Shown here piece by piece: positions 1 through 10,055 of a stretch of 64,000 nt of DNA. The notes under the pieces were generated by a model. That model made no database searches. It saw only the letters and a list, made by a program, of their open reading frames with translations, and had not been told where the DNA came from. Numbering within the stretch: the first letter of the stretch is position 1; each line of letters begins with the position of its first letter. This stretch comes from Orychophragmus violaceus. Lineage: Eukaryota > Streptophyta > Magnoliopsida > Brassicales > Brassicaceae. The position numbers were made by a program, and so were the translations under genes. The stretch covers positions 29,422,766-29,486,765 of the forward strand of contig CM058234.1 in the NCBI GenBank assembly GCA_030180135.1, in the 5' to 3' direction.

Positions 1-586
1 TCACTTTATGATGTACCCAAACAAGGTCCTTATAGCTATCGCAGAACGATAGCGTTAGACAATGATCAAAGTGCATCAGTCCATATGCAGTCACATGCAT
101 GCGAACTCAGGTCTAAGGACTATACTCTATAGTCGTAGTAAGAATCTCTTATGACACAGATATAAATATCCTGAAGAGTTCTTATTAGCGGGTTTTGTCC
201 GGTCGTATGTTCCCAACATACACCTATGTACTGACTTTGATGCCGAGCATCTATGACACACTGAGACTTTGTCATAAGTCACGTACCAATCCAGTCTTAC
301 ACGGTTGTTGGTGTTCCAATTTCAACAACCTTCGACTAGGGACATGATGATATAAAACATTTATCAAATATAGGATCTCATGATCAAGCTAAATGACTTC
401 GATGACTCAAGATCAAATCATTTACTTCGATGACCTATAAAATGGTTCATATCATTTTGGAACGATTATTTCATCACAGTTAAAATAATCTTGAAATAAT
501 AATTTCATTAAAACATAAAATAATGTTTTACAAGAACATATCAAATAACTAAAATAAAGCTCACAAAACTCCCACTCAAATTTAGA
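1..586 (-). other. Copia-1 3' non-coding region
   Basis: This lies between the polyprotein stop and the unseen 3' LTR. Just after the stop (about 564-580, minus strand) is a G-rich run, TTTGAGTGGGAG, resembling a polypurine tract. The sequence beyond it does not match the 5' LTR, so either this tract is internal or the 3' LTR differs. A 7-bp stem (35-41 with 47-53, loop of 5) lies near the left edge. No coding sequence is seen. Confidence 0.6.
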
Positions 587-3500
587 TTACATTTCAATGT
601 TTCTAATGCCTACAGCTTCAGTCAGGAACTCGAGCTTAGGCCTTGGGAGTGGCTTAGTCAACGGATCAGCGACATTATCATCTGTCGGAACTCGGCTGAT
701 CTTGACTTCCTTTCTATTAATGATGTCACGTATCAAGTGATATCTTCTTTGAACATGCTTGGATTTCTGGTGTGATCTTGGTTCCTTTGCCTGAGCTATA
801 GCACCATTGTTGTCACAAAACAGTGCCAGAGGCTCAGCCGCATCTGGTATCACACCTAGTTCCATAATGAACTTTCGTATCCAAACAGCTTCCTTCGCTG
901 CTTCTGAGGCGGCGATATATTCAGCTTCTGTAGTGGAATCAGCAACGGTGTCTTGCTTGGAGCTTCTCCAACTTACTGCACCGCCATTCAGACAAAAGAC
1001 ATAACCGGACTGTGACCGGAAATCATCTGTGTCTGTCTGGAAACTTGCGTCCGTGAATCCACTGACTTTAAGCACATCACTTCCACCGTACACCAAGAAC
1101 TTATCCTTAGTATGTCTTAGATACTTCAAGATATTCTTTACGGCAATCCAATGGTTTTCACCTGGATTTGACTGGTATCTACTCGTCATGCTCAATGCGT
1201 AAGCAACATCAGGACGAGTACAGATCATGGCATACATGACAGATCCTATTGCAGATGCATAAGGAATATTCTTCATGCGCTCAAGCTCAGCAGCCGACGT
1301 AGGGCTCTGCTTCTTGCTTAGCGTTGTGCCATGTACCATTGGCGTGAAGCCCTTCTTGGAATCTTTCATGCTGAATCTTTGTAGGACTTTGTCAATGTAT
1401 GAGTCTTGACACAAGCCTATCAGCCTCTTAGGTCTATCCCGATAGATCCTAATTCCAAGAACGTATGCGGCTTCACCCATGTCTTTCATGGAAAAACAAC
1501 TTCCAAGCCAGTCTTTTACAGACTTCAGCATTGGAATGTCGTTTCCGAGAAGCAGTATGTCATCGACATACAGGATAAGAAATACAATCTTGCTCCCACT
1601 AGATTTCTTATACACGCATTGTTCTTCTTCGTTTCTAATGAAGTCAAATTGCTTGATCGCTTCATCAAAACGAAGATTCCAGCTCCTCGATGCTTGCTTC
1701 AATCCATAAATGGATTTATGAAGCTTGCATACTTTCCCAGCATTCTTTGGATCTATGTAACCGTCAGGTTGTGTCATATACACATCCTCTTCCAGAATAC
1801 CATTCAGGAAGGCGGTTTTCACGTCCATCTGCCAAATTTCATAATCATGAAAAGCTGCAGTTGCTAGTAGAATCCGAATAGATTTCATCATAGCCACCGG
1901 TGAATAGGTTTCATCGTAGTCCACACCGTGAACTTGTCTGAAACCTTTTGCCACCAACCTGGCTTTATAAATCTGGACATTTCCATCCACGTCAATCTTC
2001 TTCTTGAAGATCCATTTGCACTCGATGGCTTTTACACCAACGGGTAAGTCAACCAACGAAAAGACTTGGTTGACCGACATGGAGTCCATTTCGGAATCAG
2101 TGGCCTTGCGCCACTTAGAGGAATCTGGGCCCATCATGGCTTGATTGAAGTTCGATGGTTCATCACCATCAATGATCAAAAGATCATGACAGTCAGTCAC
2201 GAGGAATCCCTGATATCTCTCGGGTTCGTGACGTATCCTCCCGGATCTTCGAACTTCAGGTACTACAGGTTCAGGCTCTACAATTTCTTGTAGATCCTCC
2301 TGCTGCTCTTCCTCATTAGGTTGAGCAGTATCCTGTTCATCTTGAATTTCTTCAAGCAGTACCTTACTCCCACTGTCTTTCTTAGAGAGAAACTCTCTCT
2401 CAAGAAAGTTACAATCCCGGGCAACAAAGATCTTGTTCTCGGAACGTAGATAGAAGTAATAAGCCTTGGTTTCCCGTGGATAACCAATGAAGTAGCATTT
2501 ATCAGATTTTGGTGTAAGCTTATCTGAGATTAATCTCTTAACATAGGCTTCACAACCCCAAATTCTGAGATAAGACAGCACTGGAGCTTCTCCAGTCCAT
2601 AATTCATATGGTGTCTTTGCTACTGCTTTTGATGGCGCTCTATTTAGAGTGAACACTGCTGTTAGCAGAGCATATCCCCAAAGGGATATTGGAAGGTCTG
2701 TGTGACTCATCATAGATCGAACCATATCCAATAAGGTCCGATTTCTCCTCTCAGACACACCATTCCATTGAGGTGTTCCAGGAGGAGTGAGTTGGGATAC
2801 GATCCCACACTCTCTTAGATGATCACTGAATTCTTGGCTTAAGTATTCTCCTCCTCGGTCGGACCGAAGAGCCTTAATGCTTTTGCCAAGTTGGTTCTGT
2901 ACTTCATTTTGGAATTCTCTGAACTTCTCAAAAGATTCAGACTTATGTTTCATCAAATAAACATATCCATACCTACTGAAATCATCAGTAAAGGTAATGA
3001 AGTACTGATAGTTTCCTCTTGCATTAGTGGACATTGGGCCACACACATCAGTGTGTATCAGGCCCAATAAGTCACTGGCCCTCTCGTTAGGTTTATTAAA
3101 GGGGGCCCGTGTCATTTTGCCCATCATGCAGGATTCGCATTTCTCACATGACTCAAAGTCAAATGAGCCAAGAAGTCCATTCGAATGGAGCCTCTTGATG
3201 CGTTTCTCGCTGATGTGCCCTAAACGACAATGCCATAGAAACGTTCGGTTTTCCTCATTAGGTTTAAACCGTTTTGTATTAATGTTATAAATTGGCGCGG
3301 ATTGATCGAGTATGTAAAGCCCATTCGTAAGAGGGGCAGAACCATAGAACAAATTGTTGCGATTGAAGGAACATAATTTATTCTTAACTGAAAAATCATA
3401 ACCTTCCAAATCCAACAAAGAAATTGAAATAATATTTCTGCTTATAGCAGGTACAAAATAACAATTATTAAGTTCTAAAATAAATCCCGAAGGTAAAGAC

Positions 3501-4555
3501 AACAAGTAAGTTCCTACAGCTAGTGCTGAAACTTTCGCTCCATTCCCAACTCGTAGTTCCACTTGTCCTTGCTTCAGCCTTCTACTGTTGCTGAGTGCCT
3601 GCATATTAGTACAAATATGAGCCCCACAACCAGTATCCATGACCCATGAGGTATTATCAGAAGTAGTTGTATTAACTTCTATAACAAAAATACCTGATGA
3701 AGAAGTCTCGAAAGTCTTCTTCTTTAATTCCTTTAGACCTTCCTGGAATTTCTTGCAATCTCTTCTCCAATGCCCCAGTTCTTTGCAGAACCTGCACATG
3801 TCAGTCGGCCCAGCCTTGGACTTGGGCTTGGGCTTTGGCGTGTCCTTGTCCGCGACTTGGACACCCTTGGCCTTTCCCTTATCCTTAGCAGAAGACTTCT
3901 TAAACCCCTTGCCCTTTTGTACCATAAGTACATTGGGGTCCTTGGTGGTTTTCTTCAAGTTGGGCTCTGCAGTCTTGAGCATTCCGTGAAGCTCAGGCAG
4001 TGTCTTACTCAAGCCATGCATGTTAAAGTTCAGAATGAACTGATCATAGCTTGCAGGTAAAGACTGCAGAATGATGTCGCAGGCAAGTTCCTGGCTGATT
4101 GGGCAGTCGAGTTTGTGAAGATGATCGAGATAACCCATCATCTTCAACACATGAGGACTCACTGCCGCATTCGCAGCCAACTTACAGTCCAAGAGGTTCT
4201 TAACTGTCTGGAACCTCTCGGTCCTAGCCTGCTCCTGAAAAAGCGATTTCAGGCTTGCCATGATCTCGATTGGAGACAATACACTTTCGAACTGCTTTTG
4301 CAGCTCTGGAGTCATTGTCACCAACATCAGGCAATAAACATCATTTTCATCTGACGAATGCTTTTCCCAAGCATTGTGCAGAGTCCTGGCAGCATTGGCA
4401 AGAGGCCTCTCGGGGAGGGGATCTCGAAGGACATAATCCTTCTTCTCCTGCTTGAGGACCAGCCTCAAGTTCCTTGACCATGTCAGGAAGTTCGTTCCAG
4501 TCAGCTTCTCCTTCTCGAGAACAGACCGGATCGAGAATGTGTTTTGAGTAGTCAT
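587..4555 (-). CDS. gag-pol: Copia gag-pol polyprotein, intact, 1322 aa
   Basis: This single frame encodes all proteins needed to copy and integrate the element. In order: a gag capsid domain (about 1-230); a CCHC zinc knuckle at 254-267 (C-x2-C-x4-H-x4-C); an aspartic protease with DTG at 307-309; the HHCC pre-integrase finger (about 442-476); an integrase core with D503, D566 and E602; reverse transcriptase with YVDD at 996-999; and RNase H with D1169 and E1210. The C-terminus keeps the usual ADPLTK motif. Every catalytic residue I can place is present and there is no stop or frameshift. The start is the first Met, giving the usual MTTxxxFSI..L.G.NF.TW gag opening. The clade is probably Tork-like, but I cannot settle it by eye. 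The length is normal for plant Copia. Confidence 0.97.
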   Translation of the reverse strand: MTTQNTFSIRSVLEKEKLTGTNFLTWSRNLRLVLKQEKKDYVLRDPLPERPLANAARTLHNAWEKHSSDENDVYCLMLVTMTPELQKQFESVLSPIEIMASLKSLFQEQARTERFQTVKNLLDCKLAANAAVSPHVLKMMGYLDHLHKLDCPISQELACDIILQSLPASYDQFILNFNMHGLSKTLPELHGMLKTAEPNLKKTTKDPNVLMVQKGKGFKKSSAKDKGKAKGVQVADKDTPKPKPKSKAGPTDMCRFCKELGHWRRDCKKFQEGLKELKKKTFETSSSGIFVIEVNTTTSDNTSWVMDTGCGAHICTNMQALSNSRRLKQGQVELRVGNGAKVSALAVGTYLLSLPSGFILELNNCYFVPAISRNIISISLLDLEGYDFSVKNKLCSFNRNNLFYGSAPLTNGLYILDQSAPIYNINTKRFKPNEENRTFLWHCRLGHISEKRIKRLHSNGLLGSFDFESCEKCESCMMGKMTRAPFNKPNERASDLLGLIHTDVCGPMSTNARGNYQYFITFTDDFSRYGYVYLMKHKSESFEKFREFQNEVQNQLGKSIKALRSDRGGEYLSQEFSDHLRECGIVSQLTPPGTPQWNGVSERRNRTLLDMVRSMMSHTDLPISLWGYALLTAVFTLNRAPSKAVAKTPYELWTGEAPVLSYLRIWGCEAYVKRLISDKLTPKSDKCYFIGYPRETKAYYFYLRSENKIFVARDCNFLEREFLSKKDSGSKVLLEEIQDEQDTAQPNEEEQQEDLQEIVEPEPVVPEVRRSGRIRHEPERYQGFLVTDCHDLLIIDGDEPSNFNQAMMGPDSSKWRKATDSEMDSMSVNQVFSLVDLPVGVKAIECKWIFKKKIDVDGNVQIYKARLVAKGFRQVHGVDYDETYSPVAMMKSIRILLATAAFHDYEIWQMDVKTAFLNGILEEDVYMTQPDGYIDPKNAGKVCKLHKSIYGLKQASRSWNLRFDEAIKQFDFIRNEEEQCVYKKSSGSKIVFLILYVDDILLLGNDIPMLKSVKDWLGSCFSMKDMGEAAYVLGIRIYRDRPKRLIGLCQDSYIDKVLQRFSMKDSKKGFTPMVHGTTLSKKQSPTSAAELERMKNIPYASAIGSVMYAMICTRPDVAYALSMTSRYQSNPGENHWIAVKNILKYLRHTKDKFLVYGGSDVLKVSGFTDASFQTDTDDFRSQSGYVFCLNGGAVSWRSSKQDTVADSTTEAEYIAASEAAKEAVWIRKFIMELGVIPDAAEPLALFCDNNGAIAQAKEPRSHQKSKHVQRRYHLIRDIINRKEVKISRVPTDDNVADPLTKPLPRPKLEFLTEAVGIRNIEM

Positions 4556-6208
4556 ATCTGAAATATATAAATAAAAAGGTTATTAGTTATATGTTCAAAA
4601 TGATTAATCTCGTATTAAAGTATAATATGATTAATCATGCATTATATTCAATAACATAAGTTACCCTCAATAGAATATAATGATTCCAAGATCCACATAT
4701 AACTAAGATTAAAGTGGGCCACTGGCCGTCACCCAACCTTAGCTTATATCGGTAAGCCCTATATCGGCTAATTATATCCGTGATATAACTCTTGGTTGTG
4801 AATCTGGGCCCGAGGCCCAATCCACCCTGATGTCTCAAGGCCCGGGACTCCCGATGGCCTAGTCAAGAAAACCGGACTATACAGTCATGTAATCATTAAT
4901 GTCTGGGACTCCCAATGACATTTATGAATCACAAACCGTCTTACCCACGCAAAAGCAGACATCCTCACACTGTAAGGCCATGAATGCAATTGAATGGGCT
5001 TTGACAGCTGACATAGCCTGGACAAGACATCCAACGCTTGATATTGTTTGAGGTTCGTAGGTTTATTAAAATCATTCCCAAAATAGAAGATTACTATTTC
5101 GGGAAACTTTCTATTTATGGAAACCTACTATTTTTAGAAACTTTCTAAAATTGGAAACTTTCTAAAACCGGAAACTTTCTAACTTTAGAAACTTCTTTAA
5201 AATCCAAAACCCGCAAATTCAGAAAATTCTATTTTAAGAAACTTTCTAATTATAAAATTTCGGAAACTTTAATTTAAAACCGACTTTATAATTTTATAAA
5301 ATAGTTTTAAATTAATCTGAAGAAAGACTCAATTAACTGGCCCAATTGTTTTAACTTCTTGGCCCGAGGCCCAAGAATTGGTCCATGTCCAAGACATGAC
5401 CCAATTGTCCAATTAATTGACATAACCGGTCTGGTTCATTAAAACTGGTCTAACCAAGTTTTAATTACTACGATGACCACAATTGTCAACCGGTTATTTA
5501 CTAAACCGGAATCTCTCAATTTATTTGGTCCAACCAAATCAAATTAGAAATTCCCGGTTTAGGCACTAAATCCAATATTTCTTTCGACATTGGATTTTTT
5601 ATTCCGGTTTAACCAGATTTAATAAAATTATTAAATCTGTTTATTAAACCGAAACGATGATTTTAATCAAATTTTAAACCGAACCATTAACCGAACCGAA
5701 CCGATTGAACCGTGAAACCCTAGCTTTCGGATCAAGCAATGATCGTCCAGCCGCAAGCCGTCAACGATCCGAGATCGAGACGATGCGCAGGACAGCCGGG
5801 ACGGTTCACCGGGACGTTCGGGACGGTGCTGGGACGCGGACGGGACAGACGCACGCTCCATGATCGCCGAGCGATCGGGACGCGATGCTCGCGACAGTCG
5901 GGACGCGACGCAACGATCGACTGCGATCGATCGTCCGATCGTCTGACCGGTCGATCCCGACCGTCCGATCCAACCGCGTCCGACCGTCCGTTCCCGAGGC
6001 CAATCATCAAACCGGCCAAGCCGGTCGATCACACCATGGCCGATCAACAAAACCCGAGTCATATAGCTCGGTTTTGTGATTCAAGTGTTTGTTCAGGATT
6101 TAATTCAGTTTCTTATGTGTTTTTCTTATCAGTAATGGATTCAAAACACATCTAAACAGATTAAACAACCTAAACAATGAATCTAAAACAAGAAACCTAA
6201 GAACCAAT
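4556..6208 (-). other. Copia-1 leader between primer site and gag
   Basis: This untranslated leader of about 1.65 kb is long for Copia. Around 5090-5280 it has a loose repeat of ggaaactttct-like units. Around 5730-6050 it turns sharply GC-rich, with many CGATCG, CCGATCC and CCGGTCG words. Overlapping open frames on both strands of that GC-rich part have no recognisable domain, and I treat them as chance. The rest is AT-rich with repeated ccggttta-like words. Confidence 0.7.
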
Positions 6209-6221
6209 GGCTCTGATACCA
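6209..6221 (-). other. Primer binding site of Copia-1
   Basis: The minus strand reads TGGTATCAGAGCC, the complement of the 3' end of initiator Met tRNA and the usual primer site of plant LTR elements. It starts one base inside the 5' LTR end, where the standard site lies. This fixes the element's orientation and inner LTR border. Confidence 0.93.
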
Positions 6222-6222
6222 C

Positions 6223-6858
6223 TGTTGGAAGTTTTGGTTGATCCTGATTCAATTCTCATATTGATATCAACCTAAACATGCATTAGATCTAGGTGTTCTT
6301 ATTTAGAAACATATGATCTCACCTTTTACCTGTTTGTTTGCAGCGGAATTGATGAACAGGTCAATGATCAGGGAGATACACCGAGAGATGGATCCTCCAA
6401 AGGCTCACACACGCAATCACCGGAAATTGGCTGCTAGACCACAAGGAAGAGAGGCGCAGAGAGAGGAGAGAAATCGCGGCTAGGGTTGGGTTGGAAGGAA
6501 AAACAGACTCAAGTTTTATTCATAAAACTTGTCTAATTCCTTTTGGGCTTTATGGGCCCAAATACCAATCTGATTAAATTCCATTTAATCAGACCCATTA
6601 ATTCTTCTCTCTTAGTACGACAAATGCCTAGCACTTTTGTCGTACTTCTGCTAAGCCGTTCCAACATTATTTCCTGCTAGCTTAAGCGTGTGACCCATAT
6701 GGGATCATACAATAAAGGCAATAAGTCCGAGACTTATAGATCATGAGCGGACTCTAGCAAGCCATCATGACCCCCAGTATTGTATGACTTATGTCTGATC
6801 ACTGACATACTCTTACGTTATAGAGACAGTACAGAGATTGCTGGACACAATTCCAACA
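6223..6858 (-). repeat. 5' LTR of Copia-1 (636 bp)
   Basis: It is bounded by TGTTGGAA and TTCCAACA, with the primer site adjacent on the inner side. It carries an 11-bp inverted repeat with an 11-nt loop (6614-6624 with 6636-6646). There is no second copy in the window to compare. A transcription start inside it is expected but I cannot place it with confidence. Confidence 0.9.
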
Positions 6859-7592
6859 CTCAAAGCCGGACGCACCCCCGATGATTGGTTAGTTGACATA
6901 ATAGAGGGCCTCCACTACACATCAAAGTCTTATCCGAGATATTTCACTAGGGGGTACGCATTTAAGGTGCATGTAGAAGGGTCAACAAGAATTACCGCCG
7001 ATCACGGAGTTTCATCTGCATCTGGCGAAGTTGTCTACTACGGTATTCTCAAAGAAATACTAGAAGTAAAGTACATAGGGAAGCTTGGAATGCGATCTGT
7101 AGTTTTTCTATGCGATTGGTTTAACCAGATCCTAGGGCAAGATGTTGTGATCCATGAGTTTGGTGTGACGTCAATTAATTCGAGCAAAAAACTAAGAAAC
7201 TACGATCCGTTCATTATTGCTTCGCAAGCAGATCAGGTTAGTAATTGCAAATTATTATATTTATTATTAAGAATTGAAATAAAAATTTTCCTGATATAAC
7301 ATTTATGCAGGTGTGTTACATCCCATACCCTCGTCTAACTTATAAAAATGATCCATGGATCACGGTTACAAAAATAAACCCTCGAGGGAGGGTGTACGGA
7401 GTCGAAGAACGCGAAGTCGAGCCTTTACAAGCAAGCAGAAGTGATTTTATAGCTTCTGTAGAAGAATCACTTGAAGTTAATTTAGTTGTCGACTTTAGTC
7501 AATTCAGGAATATTGTTCTTCATTCAGACTCCGAAGAAGAAAGAGGCGAATTTGATGACACCGACTCAATTTCTTCCGACTACGATTCATAG
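6859..7592 (+). pseudogene. CACTA transposase C-terminus (DUF4216-type), cut by Copia-1
   Basis: Two exons remain: 6859-7236, then an intron (gttagt to atgcag), then 7311-7592 ending in TAG. The protein has the DUF4216-like order seen after the catalytic core of plant CACTA transposases: YYGILKEILEVKY, then VVFLCDWF, then the DPFIIASQADQVCYI block. It ends in an acidic tail rich in D, E and S. The reading frame runs open into the Copia LTR on its left, so the exon was cut in mid-frame and the 5' exons lie elsewhere. The surviving exons show no further damage. With its core separated, this copy cannot make a normal transposase. Confidence 0.85.
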
Positions 7593-7604
7593 AGTGACGG
7601 AGAA

Positions 7605-7895
7605 TAAAAATGTATTATGATTTAAACATTTATAATAGTTTTGAAATAAAAACAAATTTGTCGATTAAAAATTTTATAATAGTTTTAAAATAATAAAAAT
7701 ATATTATGATTAAAACATTTATAATAGTTTTAAAAGAATAAAATTGTATTATGTTTAAAACATTTATAATATATTAAAAATAATAAAAATGTATTATGAT
7801 TAAAATATTTATAATAGTTTTAAAAGAATAAAAATCTATTATGATTAAAACATTTATAAAAGTTTTAAAAGAATAAAAATGTATTATGATTAATT
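7605..7895. repeat. AT-rich tandem repeat, unit about 58 bp
   Basis: About five diverged copies of a unit containing ataaaaatgtattatgatta and catttataatagtttta follow the transposase stop. The repeat is non-coding and probably amplified by slippage. It lies in the 3' flank of the transposase gene. Confidence 0.7.
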
Positions 7896-7969
7896 ATTAA
7901 ACTGATTTTTCTAATTCTATTAATAAGTATGGTTATATATAACAAATTATATCAAAGGTACAATGTACT

Positions 7970-8056
7970 TCTTAGCACAATTGGTCACTAAACACTACCA
8001 TCACTTAGGGCATCCCGTGTTCGAACCTCGCCTGGTGCGAGGATATTTTTTGTTTT
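7970..8056 (+). ncRNA. tRNA-like unit with pol III boxes
   Basis: TTAGCACAATTGG resembles a tRNA A box and GTGTTCGAACCTCGC a B box, about 40 bases apart, followed by a T run (from 8045) that would stop RNA polymerase III. No complete cloverleaf with a readable anticodon is obvious. It is probably a tRNA-derived fragment or SINE head rather than a working tRNA. Expression cannot be judged from sequence. Confidence 0.4.
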
Positions 8057-8079
8057 TAAGAATTCTAATTTCCGATGAA

Positions 8080-8722
8080 AACCGTCGGTATTAGTAATTA
8101 CCGACGGAATTACCGACGGATTTTCGACGGTTTAGGGTTTAGGGTTTCAGAATGGGAAACAGATAATCGGAAAACCTCTCACTAGCTAATGTAATGATAG
8201 TTTGTACTATTAGTTTCCCATATCTGATTCAAATGACATGTTTAGTATGATTAGAGAGATTTATAAAACATTGGATCATAAGTCATCGGAGTATTCTATG
8301 ACGGTTAAGACGAAGTTTTTGATAAACCTTGTCTAATTCGTAATTTTCCTAATTTTTCTAAAACAAGGGCGTATAATCAAAATCTTCAATGTTAAAGTTA
8401 CATATTATTGTTGACAATACAAATTGCCATAATTGAAACCCTAAACCCTCAGAATTCCGTCGAAAAATTGTGACGGTTTTCCGTCGGAAATGTTCATTAA
8501 ACAGTCAAAAGGCGCAGTAACTCTCTACTCTTCCCCATGCACGTCTTGGTAAATGTCATTTCATAAATTAACTCAATTTCCGATGGTTTACCATCGGTTT
8601 TCCGTCAGAAATGTTCATTAAACGGTCAAAAGGCGTAGTAACTCTCTACTCTTCGCCATGCACGTCTTGGTAAATGTCATTTCATAAATTAACTCAATTT
8701 CCGACGGATTTTCGTAGGAAAT
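8080..8722. repeat. CACTA subterminal-type CCGACGG repeats and 121-bp tandem duplication
   Basis: Several CCGACGG/CCGTCGG words occur at 8098-8130 and near 8456-8490. The segment 8481-8601 is then repeated at 8602-8722 with few changes, each copy carrying TTCCGTC(A/G)GAAATGTTCATTAAAC. Such words are plausible TNPA-type binding sites because they recur beside the right terminus. The stretch 8130-8450 between them holds nothing recognisable except a short run of TTTAGGG-like units. Confidence 0.65.
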
Positions 8723-8727
8723 TTTTG

Positions 8728-8736
8728 TATATATAG
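8728..8736 (+). promoter_or_regulatory. TATA box of the small TNPA-like gene
   Basis: TATATATAG lies 52-60 bases before the ATG at 8788 and directly after the second copy of the 121-bp duplication, so the repeat may act as its upstream region. An out-of-frame ATG at 8748 lies in the predicted leader. Confidence 0.5.
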
Positions 8737-8787
8737 ATGTCGATTGCATGAGTTTTTCATTCAAATCACAAACACAAATCTTACAAA

Positions 8788-9344
8788 ATGGATTTCGTTT
8801 ATTTCTCTCCCGAAGCCCGCGAATCTGCATTACGCGAGATCGGAATGCCGGGTCGGGGACATCTTCCCAATCTCGACCCATCCCGCCAGGCTCATCGAGC
8901 GGTTTGGTTCGGTTACAACGCCGTTATTCCATCCGTAATCAGTGATATCATTGAGACACGCTGGTCCGGCGGCTATCTAACGTACTACCAACTTCTGACG
9001 TCCTTCAAGGAAGCTTGGTTCAGTGATTTTCTCGTAAGTAATGTTATTAATTTTTTTTTAGAAATTATTAGAATATATAGACATACAAATACAAAAAATT
9101 TAAATTACAGGAATACTTCACCTGCTCCTTGGACAATCTGTTCAACGTCTGGCGGAAATTCCATAGGACCGCTAGACGGGTTTTCCAGACGAAGATGAGG
9201 TGGATGAAGCTACGCTGGGAAAGAGGAGAAGGAAGGCCTGCTTGGATTCCTGCGAGGTCTTGGAACCTCATGGTGAACCAATGGCGGGAGACGGACGTCG
9301 GAGATTGGTTCAACAACCAATTCCCGAACTATAATAGATTTTAA
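8788..9344 (+). CDS. Small TNPA-like CACTA protein, 159 aa, two exons
   Basis: Exons 8788-9033 and 9111-9344 are joined across a gtaagt...ttacag intron in phase 0. The protein lines up with the middle of the larger TNPA-like gene downstream: the block ending in F-x2-AWFSDFL-EYFTC matches HNWFRQFA-QEYTW, and both place an intron at the same point. It then continues with RRVFQTKM and a RPAWIP-x4-WNLMVNQW segment, the pattern of the plant Transposase_24/TNP1 family. It lacks the coiled-coil C-terminus. In the family such proteins bind subterminal repeats and assist transposition; for this copy that is inference. There are no stops. It could equally be a truncated regulator. Confidence 0.6.
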
Positions 9345-9463
9345 ATTATGCTATTTTTAATTTAATGCAATGTTTTAATTTTCGTTTTTAAAATATGTGT
9401 TGTTTTATTTTTGTTATTAAACTATATTAAGGTTTTTTTTTTAATAAAAAAATATTGCTTAAT

Positions 9464-9720
9464 GATATATACTATTTCTATGTAACCATAAACGGCTAAC
9501 ACGAAATGGCTCAATTGGTTTAAGGGGAGAGAACATATGCTTGAGGTGGTGGGTTCGAATTGAGCCTTCCACAATTTTATTTTAAAACCGTATGTTTTAA
9601 ATTTTCTATATATACTATTCCGATGTAATCTTAAACGACTAACACGAAATGGCTCAATTGTTTTAAGGGGAGAGAACATATGCTTGAGGTGGGGGGTTCT
9701 AGTTGAGCCTTCCACCGTTT
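9464..9720 (+). repeat. Tandem pair of tRNA-like units (period about 143 bp)
   Basis: Two direct copies (about 9464-9606 and 9607-9720) each hold a perfect A-box-like TGGCTCAATTGG and a downstream B box. Copy 1 has GGTTCGAATTGAGCC; copy 2 has a damaged GGTTCTAGTTGAGCC. T runs follow both. Copy 1 could be read by RNA polymerase III. They look like a duplicated tRNA-derived element in the CACTA interior. Confidence 0.5.
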
Positions 9721-9727
9721 TGTTTTT

Positions 9728-9914
9728 TCAATTTCCGATGGAAAACCGTCAGAAATTCATTTACCGTCGGTTTTCCGTCGGATATTTTGGCGCCTCATTC
9801 CACGAAATATTTCGTCTTAACCGCCAAATTTAGCGAGTTCAATTGGACCGCCAAAAATTCCGACGGAAAACCGACGGTAAATGAATTTCCGACGGTTTTC
9901 CGTCGGAAATTGCT
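9728..9914. repeat. Large inverted repeat of CCGTCGG words upstream of TNPA-like gene
   Basis: The left arm (about 9728-9790) and right arm (about 9844-9914) are near-perfect inverted copies, each with two CCGTCGG words around aattcatttaccg. The spacer is about 55 bases. It lies about 140 bases before the ATG of the large TNPA-like gene. It could be a binding-site cluster for the element's own protein, a promoter, or a source of hairpin RNA. Confidence 0.75.
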
Positions 9915-10055
9915 TTTAATTCTGTCGAGCCATCTTCTTCTTCCCCATTTCTCTGAAACTTCTCTCTCTCTCTCACCTCAATCAATCTCTAGCTTCTCTC
10001 TATAATTCCGCCGGATTCTCGCCGTTAAACTCAAATTCTGACCGCCACCAACATC

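Larger units (their letters stand above)
1..6858 (-). mobile_element. Ty1/Copia LTR retrotransposon (Copia-1), 3' end outside window
   Basis: Reading the minus strand from 6858 downward gives a 636-bp LTR, a Met-tRNA-type primer binding site, a 1.65-kb leader, one uninterrupted gag-pol frame and at least 586 bp of 3' non-coding sequence. The right-hand LTR has perfect 8-bp inverted ends (TGTTGGAA/TTCCAACA). The second LTR should lie left of position 1, so the target duplication cannot be checked; the five bases right of the LTR are ctcaa (6859-6863). The element interrupts the CACTA transposase exon that resumes at 6859. The intact frame and clean LTR ends suggest recent insertion. Confidence 0.93.

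Noticed and set aside
5667..6155. Several overlapping open frames on both strands
   Set aside because: They lie in the GC-rich, CGATCG-dense part of the Copia-1 leader; open in many frames at once, no domain, no coding signal.
8121..8148. TTTAGGG-like units suggesting interstitial telomere repeat
   Set aside because: Only about two units; too short to mean more than chance or a telo-box-like word.
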